Shown: positions 18,141 through 27,924, numbered from the stretch's first letter. The stretch is 64,000 nucleotides of DNA from Methylotuvimicrobium sp. KM2 (GCF_038051925.1 NZ_CP150634.1:1674001-1738000); one strand, 5' to 3'. Program-made: numbers and translations. Notes: generated by a model from the sequence alone, not told the origin.

Positions 18141-19286
18141 TTGAAATTCATACATACATCCGATTGGCATATCGGCCGGCAGTTTCACAACGTTTCGTTG
18201 CTCGATGATCAACGGTATGTGCTAGAGCAACTGATCGAACACATTAGGCGCGAGTCGGTCGATGCGCTGATCATTGCCGGCGATATTTATGACCGCTCGG
18301 TTCCGCCGGCATCGGCCGTGCAATTGCTCGATGAAGTGCTCAATACCATCTGTAACGATCTGGAGGTTCCGGTCATCATGATTCCAGGCAATCATGACGG
18401 AGCCGAACGGCTGCGATTCGGTTCCAGGCAGCTCAGCCGAGCGGGGCTTCATATCATCGGCGAATTGACGCAAATCACTGAGCCTGTGATCTTGCAAGGC
18501 AAGGCCGGCCCGGTTTGCTTCTATGGAATCCCATATAACGATCCCGAGTCGGTGCGCAATCACTTCGGCGTAGACGTATCCACGCATGACCAAGCGCACG
18601 CTTTTCTGGTCGAACAAATCAAGGCGGCAGCATCGGATCAAACTCCAAATGTATTAATAAGCCATTGCTTCATCGATGGCGCCGAAGCTTCCGAATCCGA
18701 AAGGCCTTTGTCGATCGGCGGCGCGGACCGCGTTAATTACGAGCCGTTTGCAGATTTCGATTATGTCGCGCTCGGACATCTGCACAGTCCGCAGTATAAA
18801 GGCAAGGAGCATATTCGTTATTCCGGATCGATTCTCAAATATAGCTTTTCGGAACAAAGGCAACAGAAAGGGGTAACCTTGATCGAGTTGAATATTGACG
18901 GTCTAAAATCGACCGCGCATCTAGCTTTACAGCCGCAACGCGATATGCGGACGATTGAAGGCGAATTGAAAACGATTTTGGAACAAGGCGAGACCGACCC
19001 GAACCATGACGACTATTTACTGATTAGACTGACAGACCGGCACGCGATTCTCGATCCTATCGGGAAATTGCGAGAAGTCTACCCGAATGTCTTGCATTTG
19101 GAAAAACCGGGCATGCTGGAAACCGGCGAGCGACAAGTCAATCGCGATAAACTCAAACGGGGCGAGTTGGAAATGTTTCGGGACTTCTTCGAGCAAGTCT
19201 TCGGCGAAACATTAACGCCGGAACAAGATGAGGCGATTCGTCATACGATTTCGCTTATTCATAAACAAGACGGTGATCGTGCATGA
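18141..19286 (+). CDS. sbcD: Exonuclease SbcCD subunit D
   Basis: Mre11-type nuclease subunit that cleaves DNA hairpins and ends together with SbcC. 381 residues. Metallophosphoesterase motifs in order: HTSDWHIGRQF, IIAGDIYDRSVPP, IPGNHDG, ISHCFIDG and VALGHLHSPQ. Starts with TTG preceded by CAGGAG. Its TGA overlaps the ATG of sbcC. A hairpin nuclease is notable in a genome this rich in palindromes. Confidence 0.95.
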   Translation: MKFIHTSDWHIGRQFHNVSLLDDQRYVLEQLIEHIRRESVDALIIAGDIYDRSVPPASAVQLLDEVLNTICNDLEVPVIMIPGNHDGAERLRFGSRQLSRAGLHIIGELTQITEPVILQGKAGPVCFYGIPYNDPESVRNHFGVDVSTHDQAHAFLVEQIKAAASDQTPNVLISHCFIDGAEASESERPLSIGGADRVNYEPFADFDYVALGHLHSPQYKGKEHIRYSGSILKYSFSEQRQQKGVTLIELNIDGLKSTAHLALQPQRDMRTIEGELKTILEQGETDPNHDDYLLIRLTDRHAILDPIGKLREVYPNVLHLEKPGMLETGERQVNRDKLKRGELEMFRDFFEQVFGETLTPEQDEAIRHTISLIHKQDGDRA

Positions 19287-22200
19287 AGCCGGTAAAACTG
19301 ACGATTCAGGCATTCGGACCGTTTGCCGGAAACGAAAGTATCGATTTCGGCTTGCTCGGACCCAATCCTTTGTTTTTGATCAACGGCCCGACCGGCTCCG
19401 GCAAAAGCTCGATCTTGGATGCGATTTGTTTTGCGTTGTACGGTCAAAGTACCGGCGCGGAGCGAGAGCCGTCGCAGATGCGTTGCGATCATGCCGATAT
19501 TAACATGCTGACCGAAGCGATATTGGATTTCAATCTGGGGACTGAAAACTACCGTATTCGCCGCATTCCCGTTCAAGAGCGGCCTAAGAGCAAGGGCGAA
19601 GGTACCACGACGCAACAGGCCGAAGCCCAGTTGTGGCAACTCGACGGCACCGACGAAGGCAAGCTCATCGTTGCCAAAAGCGTGACCGATGCGACGAACG
19701 AAGTCAAACGATTGATCGGTTTGGATGTTGAACAATTTCGTCAAGTCATGTTATTGCCGCAAGGAAAATTCCGCGAATTGCTAATGGCCGATTCGAAAGA
19801 GCGGGAACAAATTTTCGGGCAGCTATTTCGAACCGGAATTTACAAACGCATCGAAGAAGCGTTAAAAAATCAAGCGGCCGGTATTCGCCAAGAAGTCGAA
19901 CGGCATCGAAACCAGATCAAAGGGATTTTGCACGGCGCCGAAATGGCATCCGAAGCAGAAGTCGATGAAGTGCTCGAGGCTCTGCAACCCGAACTTGTTG
20001 CCGCTTCGGAGGAGAAGGAACAAGCCAATCAGAAAATGTTGCAGGCCGCGCGCGTCAGAGACCAAGCGCAAGCATTGAAGCAACGTTTCGACAATCTCGA
20101 CACCAAACAAAAAGCGCTGTCCGACAAAGCCGCACAAAAACCGGAAGTCGATAAGCTACAGCATCGGCTCGACAGCGCGTTGCAAGCTGAAAAAATTCGG
20201 CATCTCTACGATAATTATCGGGCCAAGACGAAAGAGAAGGCAAAATTATTCGAGCAGATTCAAGCCTGCCAAACAGCGCTTCAATTAGCCGCTGCAAACG
20301 AACTAGAAGCCAAGCAAAGCGTCGATGCCGCTAAACAGGCTTACGCCGAGGTCGAGGCATTGAAGCATAAGCGCATTGAACTTCAGCAATATCGAGACCG
20401 GATTGCGGAGCTGGCCGAGGCCAGGGTGACGCTTCAAAATCGCCAAAAAGAGTTAACCGCCGCGAGAAAAGCATTCGATGCTCGAAAACTCGAACAACAA
20501 GCGCTGATTAACGAATTGGCGGACAAAGACAAGGCTTTTGTCGAAATCAGTCGCGAATTGGAATCGCTCGCGACGATGCGGATCGAATGGGAAGCGCAAC
20601 GCCGCAATCTCCAGCAGCGTCAACAGTTGGAAGATCTGCGTAACGAGCAAACGCGCTTACGGCACAACGAGAGCAAGCTTGCCGCAGCCTTCGAAACACA
20701 AAAAGCCGCCTACGACGCGCTTGAAAAAGAAGCCCGTCAAATCGAGTTGCATTGGCATCTCGGACAGGCCGCGTTATTGGCCGAAGCACTGCAAGGCGGG
20801 CAGCCTTGCCCGGTTTGCGGCAGTATAGAACATCCGAAGCCGGCGGTAGCGGCAAATGACGAGGCGCTCGTGACCAAACACCAAGTCGATCAGGCGCGCG
20901 CCGATGAAAATCAAGCGCGTAACCTCATGCAAAACGCCAAGGAAAAATGGGATGCCGCGTTGAATGAGTTGGCTGTCAATCGAAAAGATATCGAACAATT
21001 GGAACGGCAATTAGAACAACTGGCCGAACAGCCCTTGCAAGCGCTTGTCGATACGTTCGCTAACGTAAGCGAGACCGTCGATCGGCTCGTTGAGCGGCAA
21101 GCGCAACAAAAGACCTTAGGCGCGCGAATCGATACGATCAAAGGATTGCTCTCTAGCATGATTGAAACGCTTGCCGAACTGGAAACGAAGGCCGCTAGCG
21201 TCAACGAACAGTTCATACAAGCCCGATCTAACTCGGAACAGTTGGAAAAATTAATACCTGAAGACTATCGGGAGCCGAAAGCGCTTGAACAAGCTTTGTC
21301 TCAGTTGAATCGGCGTATCACGGCATTGAGCGATGCATTGACTCAAGCGGAAGCCGACTATGCCGCAAAACACTCGGAACTAGACAAGGCAAGCAGCAAG
21401 CTGGAGGCCTTACAACAGCAGCGCGAAACGCTTGAAAGCCAGTATAGCGAGGCCGAAGCGCAATGGCGCGATGCGCTCGCACGCAGCGCTTTTGCCGATG
21501 CCGACGCATTCCATTCAGCGTTGATGGCCGACCCCGAACAGCACAGCCTCAAAGCCGAAATCGAAGCCTATCGAGACGAACTGGTCGGCTTGCAAGAAGT
21601 CGTTAAGCAACTTCAAGCCGATTTGGCAGGCCATGCCCCACCCGACATGCAAGCGATCGAAGGGCAATTGACCGAACAGACCGCACGGTACCGAAAAGTC
21701 GAGGAAAGCTGGCGAAAACTTGAAGAACGCGTTAATCAGTTGGTCCGCGTCAAAGACAAATTAACCCAGGCCCGCGTCACGCAAGCCGAACTCGAGGCGC
21801 GTTACGAAGTGTACGGCACGCTTAGCGATGTCGCCAATGGTCAGACCGGCGATAAGATCAGCCTGCAGCGTTTCGTGTTGAGCGTGTTGCTCGACGATGT
21901 GCTGATTCAGGCGTCCGAGCGTTTGACTCTGATGAGCAAAGGCCGTTACCGACTGGTGCGCAAGGAAGACCGAGCCAAAGGCAACAAAGCGTCAGGCTTG
22001 GAGATGGAAGTCGAAGATGCCTATACCGGTAAAAATCGTCCGGTCGCGACCTTGTCGGGCGGCGAATCGTTCATGGCGGCCCTGGCGTTGGCGCTGGGCT
22101 TGTCGGATGTCGTGCAGTCCTATGCCGGCGGAATCAAGCTCGATACCTTATTCATCGACGAGGGTTTCGGCAGTCTCGATCCGGAGTCGCTGGATTTGGC

Positions 22201-22345
22201 GATAAGAACGCTGATCGATTTGCAGGCCTCAGGCAGAATGATCGGCATCATCTCGCATGTGACCGAATTGAAGGAGCAAATGGCGCTAAGGCTCGATGTC
22301 ATCGGCTCCAGAACCGGCAGCAGCGTGCGCACCATAACTATTTGA
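19283..22345 (+). CDS. sbcC: Exonuclease SbcCD subunit C (SMC-like ATPase)
   Basis: Rad50-type partner of SbcD. 1020 residues. Walker A NGPTGSGKSSILDA near the N-terminus, long coiled-coil arms, and a zinc hook with PCPVCGSIEHP at about residue 510. A second coiled coil follows, then the ATPase signature LSGGESFMAALALALGLSD and Walker B DTLFIDEGFGSLDP, ending in a His switch region. Starts 4 bases inside sbcD (ATGA overlap), so the two subunits are co-translated. Confidence 0.96.
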   Translation: MKPVKLTIQAFGPFAGNESIDFGLLGPNPLFLINGPTGSGKSSILDAICFALYGQSTGAEREPSQMRCDHADINMLTEAILDFNLGTENYRIRRIPVQERPKSKGEGTTTQQAEAQLWQLDGTDEGKLIVAKSVTDATNEVKRLIGLDVEQFRQVMLLPQGKFRELLMADSKEREQIFGQLFRTGIYKRIEEALKNQAAGIRQEVERHRNQIKGILHGAEMASEAEVDEVLEALQPELVAASEEKEQANQKMLQAARVRDQAQALKQRFDNLDTKQKALSDKAAQKPEVDKLQHRLDSALQAEKIRHLYDNYRAKTKEKAKLFEQIQACQTALQLAAANELEAKQSVDAAKQAYAEVEALKHKRIELQQYRDRIAELAEARVTLQNRQKELTAARKAFDARKLEQQALINELADKDKAFVEISRELESLATMRIEWEAQRRNLQQRQQLEDLRNEQTRLRHNESKLAAAFETQKAAYDALEKEARQIELHWHLGQAALLAEALQGGQPCPVCGSIEHPKPAVAANDEALVTKHQVDQARADENQARNLMQNAKEKWDAALNELAVNRKDIEQLERQLEQLAEQPLQALVDTFANVSETVDRLVERQAQQKTLGARIDTIKGLLSSMIETLAELETKAASVNEQFIQARSNSEQLEKLIPEDYREPKALEQALSQLNRRITALSDALTQAEADYAAKHSELDKASSKLEALQQQRETLESQYSEAEAQWRDALARSAFADADAFHSALMADPEQHSLKAEIEAYRDELVGLQEVVKQLQADLAGHAPPDMQAIEGQLTEQTARYRKVEESWRKLEERVNQLVRVKDKLTQARVTQAELEARYEVYGTLSDVANGQTGDKISLQRFVLSVLLDDVLIQASERLTLMSKGRYRLVRKEDRAKGNKASGLEMEVEDAYTGKNRPVATLSGGESFMAALALALGLSDVVQSYAGGIKLDTLFIDEGFGSLDPESLDLAIRTLIDLQASGRMIGIISHVTELKEQMALRLDVIGSRTGSSVRTITI

Positions 22346-22369
22346 CACGGAAATCACCGGTATCAGTAA

Positions 22370-22520
22370 AAAAGCTAATGTTCCTTAGCAGACAGCGGTT
22401 ACTGCTAAGCCAAACTCAATGGCTTTGGCGAGCTTCGGGAAGCCAGAACTTCCGGTTTTTACTTCCCAAGCTAGAGCTGGGTAAGGAGCGAAATTATTTT
22501 GACTTAGGAATAGGCGCGAA
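22370..22520. repeat. Cluster of small hairpins downstream of sbcC
   Basis: The 287-bp gap between sbcC and the sulfatase holds short palindromes, for example gggaagccagaacttcc followed by ggttttta and cttcccaagctagagctgggtaag. One may terminate sbcDC transcription, but the T-run is weak. Confidence 0.45.
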
Positions 22521-22632
22521 ATAACTTGGGCTTTAGCTTCGGCAGCGGTATGTAATTACGCATTATCAGATTAAATCAAAGAAATAACCTAAAATCACAA
22601 GCTCCCAACAAAATTATTAACCCATACAAACC

Positions 22633-24669
22633 ATGCCTCTCCTGAAGATCGAAGAATTCATTTGGCGACACAGAAGACCGTTTGTCGTCCTTTTTTCCGT
22701 TGTGATCGTTCAATTTTTCGAACTGGCATTATTGCACGTTAAATACGATATTTTTACCGGTGGATTCTTACAACCTCATTCCTACAGAACGCTACCCGAA
22801 AGAGCTATTTTTTTACTGCTAACACTTTGGTACGACTTCTTTCTCTGCGGCATACTGGCCAGCCTTTGGTTTTATACCGCCGACCGGCTCAATAAGTTCG
22901 GCATCATTATTTATTACGGCTTCACGGTTATCGTATTGCTGGCGATGGGGATTTGGCTCGGACTCAAGTTCAAAGTTCTGTCTTATTTCAACGATACGAT
23001 CAATTACCAAATCATCAGAAACTTGGGCGGGGGCAGTCTGAGGGAAGGCTTGCTCTATGCCTCTAACGAAATCGCTTTGTTTGTCGGCATCATGGCCGTC
23101 ATTATCATCGTTTTTATCGCGATTGCCCGATTGTTAACAAATCATGAATTCGTTCGAGACTACCACCAACAAAGCACCGAAACCAAAACATTCAAACGTT
23201 TATTGATAACGCTCGGAGTAATCACGCCCTTTTTGACCTATTTTATTTCCGAAAACCATTTTCTTCGCTACGGCTTGCAAAAAAAGACATCTTATCACCT
23301 CGTTAGCTCGGTCTTGGATACGTTGACCGACTTTGACGGGGACGGCTACGGCCTCTTAGGCTATCCCAAAGATCCTGCATTGTTCGATGCGCAAATTTAT
23401 CCCGGCGCCATGGACATTCCCGGTAATCGAATCGACGAAGACGGCATCATGGGCGATGCCGTATTGATGCCGCTTAAACCGGATCCATTGCGAGCGATAG
23501 AGCCGCGGGCGGGAAAACACATTGTCTTGATCGTATTGGAAACCGCGCGATTCGACTTGCTCGAACAGCAAATCAACGGGCGTTATGTCGCGCCGGTTAT
23601 ACGCGAAATAGCGCGAACCGGCACTTCGATAGAATACGCCTACAGTCATACCGGCTATACTACAACCTCGTTGATGGCAATATTCAATCGGGAATTGATT
23701 AACCACGATCACCGCCACCGCTTAATCGATTATCTACAGAAATCCGGTTACGGAATCTCGATTATATCCGGTCAAGACGAATCGTTCGGCGATATTGCAA
23801 AAAATACAGGCATGACTAATTCGGGCGTTTATTATTTCGACGCGCGCACGGCAATCAAAGACCGGGTATTTCCAAGCAAAGATCCAGGCAGCCTAAGGCT
23901 CAGCGAAGAACGAGTCGTGGCACAGTTTCAACAACGCTTCAACGAACTTGATTTAGATAAGCCGCAATTTATCTACATTAATTTTCAGGCGGCGCATTTT
24001 CCGTACTCGCATCCGAACATGCAGAAAATCTTAATCGACGACTTTATTCCACGGTCGGAAATCCGTGCGGAAAATCGCGAACGGGTCGCTGAAACCTATT
24101 GGAATGCCATAGCCAATGCCGATTGGGCGGTCGGGCAAGTGGTCGAAGCGCTAAAGAGATACGATCTCTACGACCAAACCACACTGGTTATACTAGGCGA
24201 TCACGGCGAATCGTTATTCGAAGACGGGTTTCTCGGACACGGTCATGCGATCAACGACGCGCAAACGCATATACCGCTCGTATTCAACGATCCCAATATA
24301 GAAGTAAGGGAAGCGATAGGGCAGGTCGATGTCGCCGAAATGGCGATCCGCTCGGCATTCGGATTGCCGAACCAACGGCTCGACCAAGAAAAAACAGTCT
24401 TTCAATTAGTCGGCAACTTAAAGTTGCCGGCACTCATCGGCCATGTCAAATACGGCGGAGACAGGATTGTTTTCGACTTTCGATCGGAACAAGCGTTTCT
24501 AAGCGAACTTCAGCAATGGAAACCCTATCAAGACTGGCTGAAAGATCCTCAGCAAAAAGAGCGCATGACCCATATCATTCGCGAATGGGAAAATTTAAAA
24601 TGGCATGAGTTTGAATACCGGCAACGGACGAAATTTCCAAGTGCTCAGGTTTATATGCATCAGCATTGA
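22633..24669 (+). CDS. Membrane-anchored sulfatase/phosphoglycerol-transferase-like protein
   Basis: 678 residues. About five N-terminal membrane helices (to about residue 220) carry an alkaline-phosphatase-superfamily domain outside the membrane. Visible site residues: metal ligand in IVLILE-type segment IVLIVLETARFDLL, the likely nucleophile Thr in SHTGYTTTSL, and LGDHGES. A Glu in the first motif and a Thr nucleophile favour LTA-synthase/phosphoethanolamine-transferase-like chemistry over formylglycine sulfatases. Between anchor and catalytic domain (about residues 233-268) is DFDGDGYG...PGAMDIPGNRIDEDG, resembling the MopE-type putative metal-binding motif. Substrate unknown. Confidence 0.82.
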   Translation: MPLLKIEEFIWRHRRPFVVLFSVVIVQFFELALLHVKYDIFTGGFLQPHSYRTLPERAIFLLLTLWYDFFLCGILASLWFYTADRLNKFGIIIYYGFTVIVLLAMGIWLGLKFKVLSYFNDTINYQIIRNLGGGSLREGLLYASNEIALFVGIMAVIIIVFIAIARLLTNHEFVRDYHQQSTETKTFKRLLITLGVITPFLTYFISENHFLRYGLQKKTSYHLVSSVLDTLTDFDGDGYGLLGYPKDPALFDAQIYPGAMDIPGNRIDEDGIMGDAVLMPLKPDPLRAIEPRAGKHIVLIVLETARFDLLEQQINGRYVAPVIREIARTGTSIEYAYSHTGYTTTSLMAIFNRELINHDHRHRLIDYLQKSGYGISIISGQDESFGDIAKNTGMTNSGVYYFDARTAIKDRVFPSKDPGSLRLSEERVVAQFQQRFNELDLDKPQFIYINFQAAHFPYSHPNMQKILIDDFIPRSEIRAENRERVAETYWNAIANADWAVGQVVEALKRYDLYDQTTLVILGDHGESLFEDGFLGHGHAINDAQTHIPLVFNDPNIEVREAIGQVDVAEMAIRSAFGLPNQRLDQEKTVFQLVGNLKLPALIGHVKYGGDRIVFDFRSEQAFLSELQQWKPYQDWLKDPQQKERMTHIIREWENLKWHEFEYRQRTKFPSAQVYMHQH

Positions 24670-24764
24670 ACATCCTAGAGGCTGTGAAAGTATTGCCGAA
24701 TACAGCATACTCCCCTCATACGTAATTATTCACACCCCTATCGTTCCCACGCTCCGGCGCTCGC

Positions 24765-24912
24765 CGTTATATACCTTTCGCACTTCAAATTTCGGCAGTG
24801 CCTGGGTGTCCGATAAAGGCTTTGCCAGCATGGAGCTGGCATAGAGCCTACATGGAAGTATTCACGGCGTCCTTTAGCGGACACCCAGGCGCCGAATTTT
24901 GATCTACGATGA
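24765..24912 (+). repeat. Dispersed palindromic repeat, family I (target of the IS1111-type element)
   Basis: Runs from atacctttcgcacttcaaat to gatctacgatg. Arms around gtgtccgataaaggct and ttagcggacacccagg enclose the hairpin ccagcatggagctgg and the shared core. The IS110-group element begins directly after it. Upstream, 24738-24762 is a half family V palindrome. Confidence 0.85.
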
Positions 24913-24984
24913 TGATATGGACTCCTCTCACTCTGTTGGTGTCAAATAGCACCTTAGTAAAAAACAAAACAAGAGGAGTCCGAG

Positions 24985-26001
24985 ATGAATACTAGCGTAA
25001 TTGGTTTAGATATCGCAAAGAACATTTTTCATCTGTATACGTTGAATGCGGATAATAAAGTCATCAAGAAAAAACTCAAACGGGCGCAAGTCTTGACCTT
25101 CTTCGCCAATTATCCGGTCAGCACGATTGGTATCGAGGCGTGCGGCAGTAGCCATTATTGGGCTAGAGAATTAACTAAACTGGGCCATGAAGTGATGTTA
25201 TTGAACGCGAAGTTTGTCAAGAGCTTCTTGGTCGGCAACAAGAATGATTTTAACGATGCCCAAGCGATTTTTGATGCGGTCGGCCGGCCCAATAAGCGGG
25301 TGGTGGCGATCAAAACCGAGGTACAGCAAGATATGCAACTGCTTCATAATCTACGCCAGGATCTGGTCAAACGACGAACTGCTGTAGTGAATCAGATTCG
25401 TGGAGCCTTGCTGGAGCGCGGCATTGCCATTCACAAAGGGGTCGATCAAGTCAGAAAACAATTGCCTGATATTTTAGAAGATGCCGAGAACGGACTGACG
25501 GCGCTGTGTCGAGAGCTGATTGCGGAGCAAGCTGAGCGGTTGAGAGAATTGGATAAGGTGATTAAGGAGCAAGACAAACGGCTGGGCAGGCTCAGTCAAG
25601 CCGATGCATTAAGCCGGCGCATGCTGGATGTTCCCGGGGTGGGTCCGATCACCGCCACGATTGTGGCATCTGATATCGGGGACGGCAAAGGCTATACCAG
25701 TAGCCGAGATTATGCGGCGAGTCTGGGCCTGGTTCCCGGGCAGCATAGCAGCGGCGATAAACCCCGCTATCTGGGGATCAGTAAGCGGGGTAATCGTTAT
25801 ATCCGAACCAACTTAATTCATGGTGCCCGCGCGGTGGTCAAAAACTGTGCTGGCAAAACGGATCAACTCAGCCGGTGGCTGCAGTCGCTGGTCGAGCGAC
25901 GCGGCTTTAACAAGGCCGCGGTTGCCCTGGCCAACAAAAACGCCCGCATCTTGTGGGCAATGACCACGAAAAATGAAGCTTATCAAGGGGCGCCTGCCTA
26001 A
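24985..26001 (+). CDS. IS110-family transposase (IS1111 group)
   Basis: 338 residues. N-terminal RuvC-like DEDD domain: GLDIAKNIFHLY, TIGIEACGSSHYWA and FNDAQAIFDA supply the acidic residues. C-terminal Transposase_20 domain has DVPGVGPITATIVASDIGDGKGYTS, with GISKRGNRYIRTNLIHGARA holding the conserved Ser region. The length and both domains are intact, so the element may be active. Known relatives use an RNA encoded in the element to choose the target. Confidence 0.95.
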   Translation: MNTSVIGLDIAKNIFHLYTLNADNKVIKKKLKRAQVLTFFANYPVSTIGIEACGSSHYWARELTKLGHEVMLLNAKFVKSFLVGNKNDFNDAQAIFDAVGRPNKRVVAIKTEVQQDMQLLHNLRQDLVKRRTAVVNQIRGALLERGIAIHKGVDQVRKQLPDILEDAENGLTALCRELIAEQAERLRELDKVIKEQDKRLGRLSQADALSRRMLDVPGVGPITATIVASDIGDGKGYTSSRDYAASLGLVPGQHSSGDKPRYLGISKRGNRYIRTNLIHGARAVVKNCAGKTDQLSRWLQSLVERRGFNKAAVALANKNARILWAMTTKNEAYQGAPA

Positions 26002-26362
26002 CGCGGGCATTGGGCCGGGTTATCCACCCTTTGCCCACCGGCTCCCAGCTAGAGAAGAGAGCTCGGAGCCCGTGGACAAAGCGTGGATAACCCTGATGAG
26101 TGAGATTGATTTAACCGAGTACACAAGATTGCGGAGGCAAGTAGACAATCAGTGATGACAACAACAGGTCAGACCGGTGCTTTTACAACCCGTTATACCC
26201 ATAGGTTCTTAAGAAACCGTTACGATGGTTGAGGAATAAGCGCGCGGATAGATTCATCAGGAGTCCTGAGGCAATAAAGCCTCTGTTGAGAGACCGAATA
26301 TATGGCAGCAATCTTGATCTCTGTTTTGACATCATTTTTTGAAAACTTGGCTTGCAATAAAC
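26002..26362 (+). ncRNA. Candidate seekRNA/bridge-RNA region of the IS1111-type element
   Basis: About 360 non-coding bases between the transposase stop and the right inverted repeat, where IS1111-group elements encode their guide RNA. It holds several hairpin-forming stretches. Two short segments match the target: atacccat (26195-26202) is the reverse complement of atgggtat across the right junction (26376-26383), and ttgatct (26314-26320) equals 24899-24905 in the left flank. Matches this short can occur by chance; the assignment rests mainly on position. Confidence 0.4.
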
Positions 26363-26477
26363 GAGGAGTCCATATATGGGTATATACAAGTACCGGTAAG
26401 TTTGCTAAACAGAGGTTATCGTATACTTGGAAACGGGGCAGTTTGATAAATTAGCTGATATTGAACATCAGTGGCTT

Positions 26478-26700
26478 TCCCTCACCTAGCGTTAGGTGAG
26501 GGACGACGAAGGCGTCGCTCCCACAAAGGGGCGGATGCTCTGTGGGAGCGATCCCCAGATCGCGATTTCGAGGCCTAGTGTGTGAAGCGACAATCAATGG
26601 TATCGAGGCCTCATGGGATAGGATTGAAAAAAGTAATTCAAGATCTATGTATAACGATGAGCGCAGAGCGTGGGAACGATAATTTCCGGGGGACTGAATA
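26478..26700. repeat. Cluster of dispersed palindromes
   Basis: Contains the hairpin with arms ccctcaccta and taggtgaggg (26480-26503), the same module found inside family I repeats. A family IV palindrome with ctcccac / gtgggag arms follows (26518-26575) and resembles 55015-55095, then a half family V palindrome near 26665-26695. No gene is seen in 26376-26805. Confidence 0.7.
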
Positions 26701-26805
26701 GTTACCCTCATACTCATAAAGTTAGCCATTTTTTGAGTATCAAGGGAGCAAGGCTAAGATATAAATTCGCACGACGGATCGTGGACGCTGAAAAAATCGG
26801 CATGA

Positions 26806-27858
26806 TTATTTAATCGAATCCGCTCCGACAGCCTTGCCTTGAGTTGCCGCGATTCCTTTTAACCAGGCGCCGGCAATCGGTGCATTCGGTACGCCCGAGG
26901 CAGACATAAAGCTGAACGGCACCGAAGTCAAAGCCATATCGTTATTGATTTGCACGGCAAAATGCAGATGAGGTCCGGTGGTAAATCCGGTATTGCCGGA
27001 ATAAGCGATCAATTGACCCGCTTCGACGCGCAAGCCCGGATATACCTGCGTTTTTTCTAGTTCCAAGTGCGCGTAAACAGCCATTGAACCGTCATCGTGC
27101 AGAATGCGGATCCGGTTGGCGCGTGTGCCGAAGGCCGGCTTGACGCCGCCTTCGAAAAAATCGCGCTCGACATCCATCACGACTCCGGACCTAGCCGCAT
27201 GAATCGGCGTGCCGACCGGCATCGCGATATCGACCGCATAACGGTTTTCCGGGTCGGTGTGGCTGAATTCGCCCTCGAAACCTTGAGTAACTTGAAATGA
27301 CTCGCCGTCCGCGAAAGGCGGGAGATAGGCATGCTTGGGTAGATAGTCCGTTAGCGGCGGCCCTATTGCATAACGATAGTTCACAGTAAAACGAAAACCG
27401 GCTTGCGGTTGTGCTTCGCTAATTTCGAGCAGCGTTTTCGATAGCCCTGGAGGCACGATAAAGCGATGCGGCAACGCCGGATTGGCCAAAGCATTCTCGT
27501 GCTCGACAAAAGCGACTTCCACTTGCACCGGGCCGCCGTAATCGTTACGGATGGCGTAAGTCGGGCGCCGCTTGTCGCCCCCTTGTATCAACCAGACCTT
27601 TTGCCGTTGTTCGACTTTCAATTGCCGGATCGTAACCGGTAATTCCGTGTCGGGCGCCTTGTCGGTATAGTGCCAAATGCCTCGTTCGTCCTGATATTGA
27701 TAAAGCTTTTTAGCGGCAACGTTAAACGAAAACAGAACCCATATAATGCCGACCAGAGCCGGTGCGTGCCGTAAGGCAAAAGACGATGTTTTGCCGCCTT
27801 TCCGATAGTCAAATAAAGCAAGACGAAAGGGTGATGAAAAATGACGAGAACTCTTCAT
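26806..27858 (-). CDS. M23-family metallopeptidase with N-terminal DUF4124 domain
   Basis: About 350 residues (start at ATG 27858; ATG 27873 also possible). A membrane anchor/signal segment (about 20-45) is followed by a DUF4124-like stretch KLYQYQDERGIWHYTDKAPD, an intermediate beta domain, and a C-terminal LytM/M23 domain. That domain has FSHTDPENRYAVDIAMPVGTPIHA, VYAHLE and GPHLHFAVQ, giving the His/Asp/HxH zinc ligands. Such enzymes cut peptidoglycan cross-bridges in the periplasm or regulate amidases. All zinc ligands appear present, so it is probably active. Confidence 0.87.
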   Translation of the reverse strand: MKSSRHFSSPFRLALFDYRKGGKTSSFALRHAPALVGIIWVLFSFNVAAKKLYQYQDERGIWHYTDKAPDTELPVTIRQLKVEQRQKVWLIQGGDKRRPTYAIRNDYGGPVQVEVAFVEHENALANPALPHRFIVPPGLSKTLLEISEAQPQAGFRFTVNYRYAIGPPLTDYLPKHAYLPPFADGESFQVTQGFEGEFSHTDPENRYAVDIAMPVGTPIHAARSGVVMDVERDFFEGGVKPAFGTRANRIRILHDDGSMAVYAHLELEKTQVYPGLRVEAGQLIAYSGNTGFTTGPHLHFAVQINNDMALTSVPFSFMSASGVPNAPIAGAWLKGIAATQGKAVGADSIK

Positions 27859-27924
27859 GCTTTGATTCCTCATTTCCTCGGCTCCAGTAGCTGTGAAAGT
27901 ATTAACTAATACATCATAAAAATT

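Larger units (their letters stand above)
24915..26375 (+). mobile_element. IS110-family (IS1111-type) insertion sequence
   Basis: Perfect 13-bp subterminal inverted repeats atatggactcctc (24915-24927) and gaggagtccatat (26363-26375) enclose one transposase gene. It has a short 5' non-coding part (about 60 bp) and a long 3' non-coding part (about 370 bp). Subterminal repeats and a long 3' tail are features of the IS1111 group. No classical target duplication is seen. The left flank is the end of a family I repeat, and the right flank (gggtatata) resembles what follows another copy at 44357, so the element sits exactly at the repeat end. Confidence 0.88.
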
